This document shows, piece by piece, positions 1-9,215 of a DNA stretch of 64,000 bases. The DNA lies in contig NZ_LMHK01000001.1 in NCBI RefSeq assembly GCF_001427875.1, positions 64,871 through 128,870 of the forward strand, read 5' to 3'. The notes below the pieces were generated by a model that was not told the DNA's origin, did no database searches, and saw only the letters and a program-made list of their open reading frames with translations. The number at the start of each line of letters is the position of its first letter. Position 1 is the first letter of the stretch. The position numbers and the translations under genes were made by a program. Source of the DNA: Devosia sp. Root685. GTDB taxonomy: Bacteria > Pseudomonadota > Alphaproteobacteria > Rhizobiales > Devosiaceae.

Positions 1-932
1 GCCGTTTCCTGGTCGATGTCGATGAGGACGACGCAGAATTCCTCTCCCCCGATACGGGAGGCGACGTCGCTGGTTCGCAGTTCCTGGCGCAGGACATCGG
101 CGAAACGTTCGAGGACGCGATCGCCCTGGGCGTGGCCGAAGCGGTCGTTGACCTGCTTGAAATGGTCTAGGTCGAACATCAATACCGCGATGCTGCTGGG
201 CTGCCTGGTCGCGCCGAAGCGATCAAAGAGCGCGCGGCGATTGAGAACGCCGGTCAGAGAATCAGTGTTGGCTTCGGTGTGGTGGCGGTGGGCGGCGCGG
301 GCATAGTGGAGCGTTAGGGTCAGCGCGCCGATGCCGGTCAGGCCGACCAGCGACATGATGGAATTGAAGTCCTCGGCCCAATTCTTGGGCGGCTCGGTGA
401 TTACCCAGCGGCCTTCGGCCAGCAAAACGGCTGCGCAGGCGAGGAATGAGAGGGCTGTGATGCAATAGAGAATCGCGTTGGCATTGAGCGCCAGGTGAGG
501 GTGATCCTTGCTGCGCCAATGCTCGACTGCGCAAAGCACGAGAATGACGGCCGCCAGCAGGTTGAGGAGCGCAGTGCCCAATCCCGTCAATCCCATGAGA
601 AAGGGAATGGCGATGGCGATCACGGAAACAGTGCCAACGATGATCGGTGGACGATAACTGGTGGCCATATCCCGGAAGCGGCGCGCCCCGGCATAGACGA
701 AGCTGAAACCGATCAGGATCATCGTATAGGGCACCAAGTGCTGGGCGTAGCCATAAGCGCCGTTGCCCAGGCCCAGGAGCATGACGGCGAAAACCACCAT
801 TGCCATGCCGATGGCGCCAAGCACGAGATAGGTCTCGGAACGGGCATTGAGCCAGCCGATGAGCAAGGCGACCAGCAGCGATGCGCTCGAAAACGCGATG
901 CCGATCAGCAATGTGGCATTGTCGATGACCAT
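1..932 (-). CDS. Membrane-anchored GGDEF diguanylate cyclase (3' end outside window)
   Basis: Reading from the ATG at 932, the protein opens with about six hydrophobic segments (roughly residues 1-190). A GGDEF domain follows, entered by the usual N-T-D-x-L-T-G-x-x-N-R motif. The active-site loop reads GGEEF, the catalytically competent variant, and an RxxD motif (R-T-S-D) lies five residues before it, which matches the product-inhibition I-site. The likely role is synthesis of cyclic-di-GMP from two GTP at the inner membrane, with the N-terminal membrane region as a possible sensor. The C-terminus runs off the window. The long open frame at 262-1002 on this strand is another frame and is not the gene. 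Confidence 0.85.
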   Translation of the reverse strand, partial: MVIDNATLLIGIAFSSASLLVALLIGWLNARSETYLVLGAIGMAMVVFAVMLLGLGNGAYGYAQHLVPYTMILIGFSFVYAGARRFRDMATSYRPPIIVGTVSVIAIAIPFLMGLTGLGTALLNLLAAVILVLCAVEHWRSKDHPHLALNANAILYCITALSFLACAAVLLAEGRWVITEPPKNWAEDFNSIMSLVGLTGIGALTLTLHYARAAHRHHTEANTDSLTGVLNRRALFDRFGATRQPSSIAVLMFDLDHFKQVNDRFGHAQGDRVLERFADVLRQELRTSDVASRIGGEEFCVVLIDIDQET

Positions 933-1036
933 TCGAGCACCCGACCGCTATGGCCTCTCTTAGCGGCCAAAGATACAACGCCCCCTTACAGAGAAGCTGC
1001 AATTGTATCCATCGGCGATCACAGTTTTAGGGTGAT

Positions 1037-2227
1037 CTATTCGGCAGCGACTGCCGTGGGGGCCGGCGGCAGGGCGCCGGTGCTGTGGTCCCAGAGGCCG
1101 GAGCCGACGGCGATGGCTGCGGCGAGGGCCGAGGAAATGCCGCCGATGAGCGGCAGGAAACCATAGCCGAGGCCCGATTCGATGACACTGGCGCCGAGGA
1201 CGGCACCGATGGCGATGCCGATATTAAAGCCCGTCGGAATCAGGGCCGAGGCGAGATTGGGTGCGTCGGCGGCCCAGGCGAGGACGCGGGACTGGACCGG
1301 CGAGCCGAAGGCAAAGTTGACCCCGCCCCAGAGGATCGTGGCGATGGCCATGCCCACGGGGTAGGGGCTGACGAAATATATGGTGACGAACAGCACCGCC
1401 TGCAGCGCCAGGATGGCGACGAGGGAGGGCATGAGTTTCCAGTCGGCCAGGCGTCCGCCGATGAAGACGCCGATGGTCGAGCCGACACCGTAAAGCAGCA
1501 GTACCCAGGGCACGACGCCGGTTTCGATACCGGTCACATTGGTCAGGAGCGGTGTGATGTAGGTGAAAAGGCTATATTGGCCGATCATCACCAGGATGAC
1601 GATGAAGAGCGAGGCGACAATCTGCTGGCGGCCGAGCACCTTGATTTCGCGCATGAAGCTGCCGGAGGTGGTTTCCGAAGCGGCGTTGCGGGGCAGGAAG
1701 AGAGCGACGGCCAGGGTAGCCAGCAGGCCAATGATGCCGACGGCCCAGAAAGTGGCACGCCAGCCCAGCGCATTGCCGATGGCGGTGCCGCCGGGCACGC
1801 CGAGAATATTGGAAACAGTGAGGCCCGAGAGAATCAGCGCTACGGCAAAGCCGCGCTTGTCGGGGGAGACGATGCTGACAGCAACGATGGCGGCGATGCC
1901 GAAATAGGTGCCGTGGACGACCGAGACCAGCACGCGGGCGAGCATGAGCATTTCAAAATTCGGGGCGAGAGCGCAGAAGGCCTGGCCGAGAATGAAAACG
2001 CCGCCCAAAAGCAAAATCAGCGTCTTGCGCGTCATCTTTTTCGTCGCCACGGCAAGGAGTGGGCCGCCGATGGCGATGCCGATCGCGTAGCCGGAAATCA
2101 GGTAGCCGGCGACAGGTATGGAGACGTTCAGCCCCGCGGCAACATCGGGCAGAATGCCGGCAATGACGAATTCGGCGGTGCCGAAAGCGAAGGCGGCGAC
2201 GAACAGGGCGATGAGGGGCAGGGACAT
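1037..2227 (-). CDS. MFS transporter, DHA1 drug/sugar efflux type
   Basis: A 396-residue protein with twelve predicted membrane helices and the N-terminal A-F-x-x-G-T-A-E-F segment seen in the AraJ/NepI/PbuE branch of the major facilitator superfamily. The loop between helices 2 and 3 carries a K-K-M-T-R-K stretch in the position of MFS motif A. Members export drugs, arabinose derivatives or purines using the proton gradient; the substrate cannot be told here. The ATG at 2227 gives the expected length. The gene is monocistronic and faces away from the HdeD-like gene at 2414. Confidence 0.85.
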   Translation of the reverse strand: MSLPLIALFVAAFAFGTAEFVIAGILPDVAAGLNVSIPVAGYLISGYAIGIAIGGPLLAVATKKMTRKTLILLLGGVFILGQAFCALAPNFEMLMLARVLVSVVHGTYFGIAAIVAVSIVSPDKRGFAVALILSGLTVSNILGVPGGTAIGNALGWRATFWAVGIIGLLATLAVALFLPRNAASETTSGSFMREIKVLGRQQIVASLFIVILVMIGQYSLFTYITPLLTNVTGIETGVVPWVLLLYGVGSTIGVFIGGRLADWKLMPSLVAILALQAVLFVTIYFVSPYPVGMAIATILWGGVNFAFGSPVQSRVLAWAADAPNLASALIPTGFNIGIAIGAVLGASVIESGLGYGFLPLIGGISSALAAAIAVGSGLWDHSTGALPPAPTAVAAE

Positions 2228-2413
2228 GTCAGCAACCGCCGTCGCGGCCTCAATTGGAGCCTGCTCATTTCACAGGGGCTCAACCGGCACAATCCATATT
2301 TTGCCCGGCGCGCTATAGAAAAACTATAGAGGCGTATGACTGGCGCCAATCGATTGGTGGCGCTAGACTTCTTTTGCTGGAAGGGCCTCTTCGGCCCGTT
2401 GGAGGGCACAAGA

Positions 2414-2974
2414 ATGACGGTTTCATCTCAGACGAAGCGGCGCTTTGCGGCGGCGACGGCCTTGCGCGGACTGTTGATGCTGCTGGCCGGGCTCTATGCG
2501 ATCATCTTTCCGGGCGATGCGCTGACGGTGCTGGTGCTGTTCGGCGGCATCCTGCTTATCGTCGACGGTGCCCTGGGGCTCTGGAGCCTGACCTTTGGCG
2601 GCGGCAAGAGCGGCAATTACTGGTTCGACATCATCGCCAATGCCGCGTCGCTGATCCTGGGTCTATTGTTTTTCATCCAGCCGTTCATCGCGACGATTTT
2701 TACCGCGACCTTCTTTGGCACCATTGTGGGCCTCGCTGCCCTGTTTGTGGGCGTGATGCAGATCGTGGTGGTGGTGCGGGAACGCGAGAGCTATGCGCGC
2801 ATCTGGCCGGTGGTTCTGTCCGGCGTGTCCTATGTGTTGCTGGGGCTGGTTTTCCTGTTTTTCCCGGTCCTGACGGCGGCGGTCGGCATGGTCATCGGCG
2901 GTATTTTGCTGGTGTTCTTTGCCATCGGCCTTTTCGGCTGGGCCTGGCGGCTCTATCAGGCCAGCAAGGCTTGA
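2414..2974 (+). CDS. HdeD family (DUF308) membrane protein
   Basis: 186 residues with six closely spaced hydrophobic helices, in the pattern of DUF308 proteins such as HdeD of E. coli, which is linked to acid resistance at high cell density. The ATG at 2414 is chosen over the in-frame 2336 start because a GGAGGG ribosome binding site at 2401 lies eight bases before it. No catalytic motif is visible. The role in this organism is inferred only from the family. Confidence 0.75.
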   Translation: MTVSSQTKRRFAAATALRGLLMLLAGLYAIIFPGDALTVLVLFGGILLIVDGALGLWSLTFGGGKSGNYWFDIIANAASLILGLLFFIQPFIATIFTATFFGTIVGLAALFVGVMQIVVVVRERESYARIWPVVLSGVSYVLLGLVFLFFPVLTAAVGMVIGGILLVFFAIGLFGWAWRLYQASKA

Positions 2975-2977
2975 AAC

Positions 2978-3370
2978 CTACTTGTAGGTAACGGTGACGC
3001 CGGCCACGCTGGCGTCATCGCGTAAAGGAGCGACGCTGGCCGGGCGGGTGATTTCGATGGAATCGGCCGCCAGCCATCGCGCCGACAGATCGGCATCGGC
3101 GGCGATCGAAAAGAAGCTCGCAGCATCGAATGGAACCTCATCACCCGGCGGCACGAGCGCGGCCTGGGTGTTGGCTTCGTGATTGCCGCAATCGCGCGAA
3201 AAGACGACGAGGTCGAATTGCTGGCCCGGCGAGGTGAGGCGGTCTTGTTCCTCGATCGTGCATACGGGCACGAGGTCGGAGACGATCCAGAGGGTCGCGC
3301 CGATAACGATTGCAGGCAGGGCGGTCAAGAGGATGAAGATGCGGAGCGGGAACTTCTGAACAGGGGGCAA
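2978..3370 (-). CDS. Small membrane-anchored protein of unknown function
   Basis: A 130-residue protein with one N-terminal hydrophobic segment (about residues 9-30) followed by a soluble, probably periplasmic domain. The domain has cysteines in V-C-T and R-D-C-G-N contexts that could form a disulfide. I do not recognise the family. The only start that keeps the whole anchor is a TTG at 3370 with a weak ribosome binding site, so the start is uncertain. It converges on the HdeD-like gene with three bases between the stop codons. Confidence 0.55.
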   Translation of the reverse strand: MPPVQKFPLRIFILLTALPAIVIGATLWIVSDLVPVCTIEEQDRLTSPGQQFDLVVFSRDCGNHEANTQAALVPPGDEVPFDAASFFSIAADADLSARWLAADSIEITRPASVAPLRDDASVAGVTVTYK

Positions 3371-3472
3371 GGGACGATTTTACCGTGAGCGCAAGAGCAA
3401 GAAGGCGTGCGCAAGACATAGCTGAGACGTTTGCGATCGAACAGATGATGGTTCCTTTTCCGCCCGATGCCC

Positions 3473-3502
3473 TTGACTCGGCAAATTTGGCGTGAGTACA
3501 TA
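3473..3502 (+). promoter_or_regulatory. Possible sigma-70 type promoter for the lipoprotein gene
   Basis: TTGACT at 3473-3478 is followed after 18 bases by TACATA at 3497-3502, about 28 bases before the lipoprotein start. The spacing and hexamers are acceptable but were judged by eye only. Confidence 0.3.
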
Positions 3503-3529
3503 ACGTGAACATGAGGCGTGGGGGCTTTC

Positions 3530-4063
3530 ATGACTGGGACACGTTTCAACCATCTCGCTATTGTTCGCGCAGTTGTAGTTTTGGTTCTCTGTGGTCTGGT
3601 TACGGCGTGTGCGACGACGCGCGAACCGATAGTATTGACGACTTCCTTCGACCCGCAGGCGGCGGCCTTCATCAATCTAACGGGGCGCGCCAAGGTTAGC
3701 GGTCAGGCGTTCGTGCGCCAAAATAGCGGCAAGCTGTTGCGTGCGGTTGGCACGGATGTGTTTCTCGTGCCGCGGACGGCCTATGCCGATGAGCGCATCG
3801 CGGCGATCTATCGCGGTCGAAAATTCGCGCTATGGGGTGGCGCTCAGATGCCCGATGCCGACCCGCGGTATGGGCAGCATATGCGAACGACGATCGCCAG
3901 CTCTGGCGGATCGTTCAGCTTCGACCGCGTTGCGGACGGCGAATATTACGTCATCGCGATGATCCATCTGCCCAGCGAGATCATGTTTCTGCAGTTTCCG
4001 ATTGTCGAAAAGGTGCATGTTCAGAACGGCAGGAGTATCCGGCTGGTCATGCGTGGATACTGA
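3530..4063 (+). CDS. Putative lipoprotein with a carboxypeptidase-regulatory-like fold
   Basis: 177 residues from the ATG at 3530, which has a GGGGG-rich ribosome binding site just upstream; a GTG at 3518 is an alternative. A short basic N-terminus and hydrophobic stretch end in L-V-T-A-C, a good lipobox, so the mature protein should be lipid-anchored. The rest contains a S-F-S-F-D-x-V-x-D-G-E-Y-Y-V segment typical of small beta-sandwich (carboxypeptidase regulatory-like) domains. It lies 71 bases before dnaG. The function is unknown. Confidence 0.65.
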   Translation: MTGTRFNHLAIVRAVVVLVLCGLVTACATTREPIVLTTSFDPQAAAFINLTGRAKVSGQAFVRQNSGKLLRAVGTDVFLVPRTAYADERIAAIYRGRKFALWGGAQMPDADPRYGQHMRTTIASSGGSFSFDRVADGEYYVIAMIHLPSEIMFLQFPIVEKVHVQNGRSIRLVMRGY

Positions 4064-4134
4064 TCGGCCGGCCCATGGCTGTGGAAAAGCTCGGGGCTAA
4101 TGACTTGGCGTGAGCAAGTGCTTATCTAGGCCTC

Positions 4135-6072
4135 ATGCGCTTTTCCGATCAGTTCCTGGAAGAAATCCGTCAGCGCCTGCCGATTACGCAGGTTGTGGGC
4201 GAACATGTGCTTTGGGACAAGCGGAAATCGCAGCCGGGCAAGGGCGATATGTGGGCTTGCTGCCCGTTTCATGCCGAAAAGAGCCCGAGCTTTCATGCCG
4301 ATGACCGGCGCGGCATCTATCACTGTTTTGGTTGCGGGGCGTCCGGCGACCATTTTCGGTTTTTGACCGAGAAGGCCGGGATGAGTTTTCCCGAGGCGGT
4401 GGAAAAGCTGGCGGGCATGGCCGGTGTGGCAATGCCGGCGCGGGACGAGCGGACCGAGCAGCGCGAGGCGGCGCAAAAGGGCCTGGTCGAGGTCATGGAA
4501 CTGGCCGCGAAGTATTATGAGGCGGCGCTGTCTCATAATATCGGGGCGCGGGCGCGGGGTTATCTCTTTGATCGCGGCGTTTCGGCGACGAGCCAGACGC
4601 GGTTCCGCATCGGCTTTTCGCCCGATAGCCGTAATGGACTCAAGGAACACCTGGCGGCCAATGGGGTTTCGGCGCAGGCCATGCTCGACGCGGGGCTGGT
4701 GACGAGCCGCGATGACGATCCGCTGACCTATGACCGGTTCCGCAATCGCGTGATGTTTCCGATTACCGATTTCAGGGGCCGGATTATTGCCTTCGGTGGC
4801 CGGGCGCTGAGCGCCGATGTGCCGGCGAAGTATCTCAATTCGCCAGAGACGAGTCTCTTTTCCAAGCGGCAGACGCTTTATAATGGGCAATCGGCCCGGG
4901 CCGCGGCGCGGGATGGGGCGACGGTTATCGTCGTGGAAGGCTATCTCGATGTGATCGCGGCGGTGGCTGCGGGCTTTGAGGGCACGGTGGCGCCGCTGGG
5001 TACGGCGCTGACGGAAGAACATCTGCAACTGCTTTGGCGCATGGCCGAGGTGCCGGTGCTGTGCTTTGACGGCGACAAGGCGGGGCTCAAGGCGGCGGAA
5101 CGGGCCATGGACATGGTGCTGCCGCATCTTAAGCCCGGCCAGACGGTGAAGATTGCGACGCTGCCGGAAGGGCAAGACCCCGATGATCTGATCAAAGCGC
5201 AGGGGCGGCAGGCTTTTGCCGAGGTGATCGACAAGGCGCGGAGCCTTTCTGACATGCTCTGGAGCCTTGAGACGGGCGGGCTCGTGCCGGAGGCGCCGGA
5301 AGAGCGGGCGGCCTTGCAGGCGCGTCTGCGCGAGCGGGCCAATTCCATTCAAGATTCGACCGTGCGCTTTCACTATCAGCAGGCGTTCGACGAGAAGCTG
5401 AAGGCGTTTTTCGCGCCGATCCGGCAGGGACGGGATAATCAGCGCGGTGGTGGGCGATCGGGCTATGGCAAGAGCGGCGCCTATGGCTTTCCGGCGCGCG
5501 GAACGCCGCGCTCGGTGGTTTCCGATACTTTGCGCAATTCCCGCCTGGTGCGGGGTGGACCCGGGGTCGAGGCGACGCCGCGCGAGGCGACGATCATCCA
5601 GACGCTGGTGAACCATCCGGCTCTGGTCGAGGATAAATTCGAAGTTCTGGCGGCGCTCGATTGCGAAACGCCGACGGCGCAGAAGGTTTTGAGCGACATT
5701 TTGGCGCTCGCTGTGCGGCATCACGATATTTCGGCGCCGGATATGCAGGCGGCGCTGGGAGCGCGTGGACATGGCCCGGTTCTTGACCGGATGGCGGAAA
5801 CTTTGGTGCGCCAGGGCGTTTGGCAGGTAGGGTCAGACACGGCGTTGACCGATGCGGAGACCGGATTAAGTCATGCGCTGGCCTTGCATAACAAGAAAGT
5901 TCAGCTAAATAGGGAATTGAAGGCAGCCGAAGCGGCGCTGGGCGAAGACCCGAGCGATGAAACCTTTGAAAGGCTGCGAGACATCAAGAACCAGATTACC
6001 ACTGTCGATGGCACTGAGGCATTGATCGAAGGATTTGGTTCGTTATCAGGACGCGCGACTCGCAGTTTTTAG
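4135..6072 (+). CDS. dnaG: DNA primase DnaG
   Basis: 645 residues. It synthesises the RNA primers that start Okazaki fragments, working with the replicative helicase. The CHC2 zinc-binding domain is intact (C43, H46, C64, C67). The TOPRIM catalytic core contains V-V-E-G-Y-L-D near residue 265 and F-D-G-D-K-A-G near residue 310. A Gly/Arg-rich linker around residues 430-465 leads to the C-terminal helicase-binding domain. Length is normal for alphaproteobacteria. It lies 188 bases before rpoD, the conserved dnaG-rpoD arrangement. Confidence 0.98.
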   Translation: MRFSDQFLEEIRQRLPITQVVGEHVLWDKRKSQPGKGDMWACCPFHAEKSPSFHADDRRGIYHCFGCGASGDHFRFLTEKAGMSFPEAVEKLAGMAGVAMPARDERTEQREAAQKGLVEVMELAAKYYEAALSHNIGARARGYLFDRGVSATSQTRFRIGFSPDSRNGLKEHLAANGVSAQAMLDAGLVTSRDDDPLTYDRFRNRVMFPITDFRGRIIAFGGRALSADVPAKYLNSPETSLFSKRQTLYNGQSARAAARDGATVIVVEGYLDVIAAVAAGFEGTVAPLGTALTEEHLQLLWRMAEVPVLCFDGDKAGLKAAERAMDMVLPHLKPGQTVKIATLPEGQDPDDLIKAQGRQAFAEVIDKARSLSDMLWSLETGGLVPEAPEERAALQARLRERANSIQDSTVRFHYQQAFDEKLKAFFAPIRQGRDNQRGGGRSGYGKSGAYGFPARGTPRSVVSDTLRNSRLVRGGPGVEATPREATIIQTLVNHPALVEDKFEVLAALDCETPTAQKVLSDILALAVRHHDISAPDMQAALGARGHGPVLDRMAETLVRQGVWQVGSDTALTDAETGLSHALALHNKKVQLNRELKAAEAALGEDPSDETFERLRDIKNQITTVDGTEALIEGFGSLSGRATRSF

Positions 6073-6260
6073 AGGACTTCTCTAAAGACCGGCGAAGACG
6101 CGCGATTTTGCATATGGCGAGTTCGTCATTGCGTCCCGAAGCGAACCATTGAGAACTGGGCGTGTTAACGCCTTGGTTACCAAACCTTTACCTTGTCTTG
6201 AGCCGACACCACCTATGACAAGTCCGGCGCCCGATGCCCACGGGTCCCGAGGAGTAGCAT

Positions 6261-8318
6261 ATGGCCACCAAGGCAGCGAACAAAGCCAGCAAGGACACCG
6301 AGAAGCCCGAATCCGGGGCTCCGGAGACCTCTAATGACAGCCCGCTGATCGATCAGAATGATGCTGCGGTCAAGAAGCTGATCAAGGTCGCCAAGAAGCG
6401 CGGCTATGTTACCTATGAAGAGCTGAACGCTGTTCTGCCTGCGGACGAAACAAGTTCCGAGCAGATCGAAGATTTCATGTCCATGTTCTCGGAAATGGGC
6501 ATCAATGTCGTCGACGAAGACGAGGTCGAAGAGACCGAAGTCGAGAAGGACGAAGACGATACTGGCTCTGAAGTTGCGCCGTCGAGCGGCACGGCTCTTG
6601 CCAATACTTCCAATACCAAATCTGGCTCCGACCGTACCGACGATCCCGTGCGCATGTACCTGCGCGAAATGGGCTCGGTGGAACTGCTGAGCCGCGAAGG
6701 CGAAATCGCCATCGCCAAGCGCATCGAGGCCGGTCGCGAGACCATGATCGAAGGCCTCTGCGAATCGCCCCTGACCTTCCAGGCCATCATCATCTGGCGC
6801 GATCAGCTCGCCGAAGGCGAAATTCTGCTGCGCGACATCATCGATCTCGAAGCGACCTATGCTGGCCCCGATGCCAAGCAGGCGGCGCCGGAGATTCCGG
6901 TGGCGCCGGCTCGCCATGAGCCCGAAGTGGTGAAGGCGGCTGCAAAGCCGGCGCCGCGCCGTTCGACGTCTTCCGACAGCGACGACGACTATGTGCCCGA
7001 AGAGCCGCAGGCTCCGCAGGACCCCGTTGAGGACGACGACGACGAATTCGACAACGCCCTGTCGCTTTCGGCCATGGAAGCCGAACTCAAGCCGCAGGTC
7101 GTCGAGACTTTTGATCGTATCGCCGAAGCCTATGGCCAGATGCGCGCCATGCAGGACCGTCATGCCGTCGATCGCACGGCCGCGGTTTCGGATGCTGAAT
7201 CCAAGAAGCTTGTTTCGCTCCGTGCCGACGTGATCACCGACGTGAAATCGCTGTCGCTGAACACCAGCCGTATCGAAAGCCTGGTCGAGCAGCTCTACGA
7301 CATCAACAAGCGCCTCGTGCGGCTTGAAGGCCGTCTGTTGCGTCTGGCAGAGAGCTATGGCGTCAAGCGCGAAGTGTTCCTGCAGAATTATTATGGGCGT
7401 GAGCTGGATCCGACCTGGGAAACCGGGCTTGAAGGTTTTGACGGCAAGGGCTGGGGCGAATTCGCCCGTCGCGAAGCCGATACCGTGCACGATATCCGTC
7501 ACGAGATCGCTACGCTTGCCACCGAAACCGGCCTCGATATCGCCGAATACCGCCGCATCGTTCACAAGGTGCAGAAGGGCGAGCGCGAAGCTGCAATCGC
7601 CAAGAAGGAAATGGTGGAAGCCAACCTTCGCCTCGTGATCTCGATTGCCAAGAAGTACACGAACCGCGGCCTGCAATTCCTTGATCTCATTCAGGAAGGC
7701 AATATCGGCCTGATGAAGGCCGTGGACAAATTCGAGTATCGTCGCGGTTACAAGTTCTCGACCTATGCGACGTGGTGGATCCGTCAGGCGATCACCCGCT
7801 CGATCGCCGATCAGGCGCGCACCATCCGTATTCCGGTGCACATGATCGAGACGATCAACAAGATCGTCCGCACGTCGCGCCAGATGCTGCACGAGATCGG
7901 TCGCGAGCCGACGCCGGAAGAGTTGTCCGAAAAGCTCCAGATGCCGCTCGACAAGGTCCGCAAGGTCCTCAAGATCGCCAAGGAGCCTATTTCCTTGGAA
8001 ACGCCGATCGGCGACGAAGAGGACAGCAACCTCGGCGATTTCATTCAGGACGTGAATGCGATCCAGCCGATCGATGCGGCGATCCAGTCGAACCTGCGTG
8101 AAACGACGACGCGTGTTCTGGCTTCGTTGACGCCGCGCGAAGAGCGCGTGCTGCGCATGCGTTTTGGTATCGGCATGAACACCGACCATACTCTCGAAGA
8201 AGTCGGCCAGCAGTTCTCGGTGACCCGCGAACGTATTCGCCAGATCGAAGCCAAGGCCCTGCGCAAGCTCAAGCATCCGAGCCGCAGCCGGAAGCTGCGG
8301 AGCTTCCTCGATAACTAG
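6261..8318 (+). CDS. rpoD: RNA polymerase primary sigma factor RpoD (sigma-70)
   Basis: 685 residues. Region 1.1 is followed by an acidic insert (residues about 88-112) and a second Pro/Glu-rich stretch before the non-conserved region. Regions 2.1-2.4 (about residues 455-525) include the D-L-I-Q-E-G-N and [13 protein letters not shown] segments that bind core polymerase and melt the -10 element. Region 4.2 ends with [16 protein letters not shown] strong GAGGAG-type ribosome binding site precedes the ATG. It directs housekeeping transcription. Confidence 0.98.
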   Translation: MATKAANKASKDTEKPESGAPETSNDSPLIDQNDAAVKKLIKVAKKRGYVTYEELNAVLPADETSSEQIEDFMSMFSEMGINVVDEDEVEETEVEKDEDDTGSEVAPSSGTALANTSNTKSGSDRTDDPVRMYLREMGSVELLSREGEIAIAKRIEAGRETMIEGLCESPLTFQAIIIWRDQLAEGEILLRDIIDLEATYAGPDAKQAAPEIPVAPARHEPEVVKAAAKPAPRRSTSSDSDDDYVPEEPQAPQDPVEDDDDEFDNALSLSAMEAELKPQVVETFDRIAEAYGQMRAMQDRHAVDRTAAVSDAESKKLVSLRADVITDVKSLSLNTSRIESLVEQLYDINKRLVRLEGRLLRLAESYGVKREVFLQNYYGRELDPTWETGLEGFDGKGWGEFARREADTVHDIRHEIATLATETGLDIAEYRRIVHKVQKGEREAAIAKKEMVEANLRLVISIAKKYTNRGLQFLDLIQEGNIGLMKAVDKFEYRRGYKFSTYATWWIRQAITRSIADQARTIRIPVHMIETINKIVRTSRQMLHEIGREPTPEELSEKLQMPLDKVRKVLKIAKEPISLETPIGDEEDSNLGDFIQDVNAIQPIDAAIQSNLRETTTRVLASLTPREERVLRMRFGIGMNTDHTLEEVGQQFSVTRERIRQIEAKALRKLKHPSRSRKLRSFLDN

Positions 8319-8339
8319 GAGCAGCCCCATGGCTGCTCC
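8318..8339 (+). promoter_or_regulatory. Perfect hairpin holding the start codon of the next gene in its loop
   Basis: GGAGCAGCC (8318-8326) and GGCTGCTCC (8331-8339) form a perfect nine-base-pair stem around the loop CCAT. The ATG of the DUF2442 gene begins at 8329, at the loop/stem border. There is no U-tract, so it is not a standard terminator. It begins at the last base of the rpoD stop codon. Confidence 0.5.
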
Positions 8340-8616
8340 CCGCCTCAAGGTCACCGCGATCCGCGCCAGCGTTCCATTCAAGCTGGCGGTGACGTTTTCC
8401 GATGGCACGCATGGCGCCTTCAATGCGGCGCCTATGCTGGCGGAGCGCGGCGAGGGGACCGAACCGCTGCGCGATCGGGCCTTTTTCGGCAAGGTTGGTT
8501 TGGCCAATGGCACGCCGACCTGGCCCAACCATTTTGACATCTCCCCGCAATGGCTGCAGGAGGAGATGGACCGGCGGGGCGAACTGGTGCGCCCCAGACC
8601 GCTGCGACGCATGTGA
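8329..8616 (+). CDS. DUF2442 domain protein
   Basis: A 95-residue protein with the DUF2442 pattern: an N-terminal beta strand, a F-S-D-G turn, a central L-R-D-R-A-F-F-G-K-V segment and a terminal W-P-N-x-x-D-I-S-P-Q-W-L motif. Family members are small proteins often found beside DUF4160 proteins in toxin-antitoxin-like pairs, but no DUF4160 partner is present here. It starts 11 bases after the rpoD stop, so it is probably co-transcribed with rpoD. Confidence 0.75.
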   Translation: MAAPRLKVTAIRASVPFKLAVTFSDGTHGAFNAAPMLAERGEGTEPLRDRAFFGKVGLANGTPTWPNHFDISPQWLQEEMDRRGELVRPRPLRRM

Positions 8617-8627
8617 GGGAGTTGCTT

Positions 8628-8921
8628 ATGTCGTTCTGGAAAAATCTCTTTGGTGGCGGCAGCGCTGCGGACAGCGCACCGGCCGGCGACAAGGCGCTCG
8701 ACGAAGAGAGCTACAAGGGCTTTCTGATCAAGGCCATCGAGATGCGCGCGGGCAGCGAATATCAGTTGGCCGGCACCATCGAGAAGGACGTGGGCGGGGA
8801 ACTGAAAACCTACAAGTTCATTCGCGCCGACCGTATGGGCTCGAAGGACGACCTTATTGCGCTGGCGCTGAGCAAGGGCCGCCAGATTATCGATGAGCAG
8901 GGCGAAGGCATCTTCCGCTAA
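8628..8921 (+). CDS. HlyU family protein
   Basis: 97 residues from the ATG at 8628, preceded by a GAGGGAG ribosome binding site. The F-W-K-N-L-F-G-G-G start, the E-S-Y-K-G-F-L-I-K centre and the G-G-E-L-K-T-Y-K-F-I-R-A-D segment match the short alphaproteobacterial proteins annotated as HlyU family transcriptional activators. In Vibrio, HlyU controls haemolysin genes, but for these short proteins the regulatory role is by family name only. It follows the DUF2442 gene by 11 bases in the same direction. Confidence 0.75.
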   Translation: MSFWKNLFGGGSAADSAPAGDKALDEESYKGFLIKAIEMRAGSEYQLAGTIEKDVGGELKTYKFIRADRMGSKDDLIALALSKGRQIIDEQGEGIFR

Positions 8922-8943
8922 GCCAGGTTCGAACTTTTGTATG

Positions 8944-8976
8944 ACCGCGGGCCAATCGGCTCGCGGTCCTGTTTTT
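8944..8976 (+). terminator. Rho-independent terminator after the HlyU-family gene
   Basis: ACCGCGGGCC (8944-8953) pairs with GGCTCGCGGT (8958-8967) across an AATC loop, with one G-U pair. A run of five T follows at 8972. It closes the rpoD-DUF2442-hlyU group. Confidence 0.7.
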
Positions 8977-8990
8977 GAAGGATTGCCATC

Positions 8991-9212
8991 ATGGCCAGGA
9001 AGCCAACCGCCCGCAGTGAATTCGTGATGTTCGATATCGTCTATGAAGACGGATCGCAGCGCTCCAACCGCAAGGTCGACGCAAACCTGCTCGGTGGCCT
9101 TGATGGCGACGAGCCGGCGCGCGCCGCCATCGAAGAGCAGGACCGTGCCATTTCCGAAAAGTCCGGTCAGCCGCCGCTGGCGATCAAATCAATCAAACGC
9201 TCGAGCAAGTAA
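8991..9212 (+). CDS. Small conserved-looking protein of unknown function
   Basis: 73 residues, basic and hydrophilic, with a central V-Y-E-D-G-S-Q-R-S-N-R-K-V segment. I do not recognise the family. The frame is well bounded: it starts 15 bases after a terminator, and its TAA is immediately followed by the queF start. It is therefore likely to be the first gene of a two-gene unit with queF. Confidence 0.65.
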   Translation: MARKPTARSEFVMFDIVYEDGSQRSNRKVDANLLGGLDGDEPARAAIEEQDRAISEKSGQPPLAIKSIKRSSK

Positions 9213-9215
9213 GTG

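Noticed and set aside
262..1002. A 246-codon minus-strand frame covering the diguanylate cyclase region
   Set aside because: The correct frame on the same strand gives membrane helices and a GGEEF motif. This one does not, and it ends inside the GGDEF coding region.
4126..5772. A 548-codon open frame on the minus strand opposite dnaG
   Set aside because: Arg/His-rich translation typical of an antisense shadow of a GC-rich gene; dnaG is unambiguous.
6073..6260. Promoter between dnaG and rpoD
   Set aside because: TTGAGA at 6149 and other partial hexamers are present, but none has a matching partner at the right spacing, so I do not call one.
6213..8612. A 799-codon open frame on the minus strand opposite rpoD
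   Set aside because: rpoD on the plus strand is certain. The antisense translation has no family features and no ribosome binding site.
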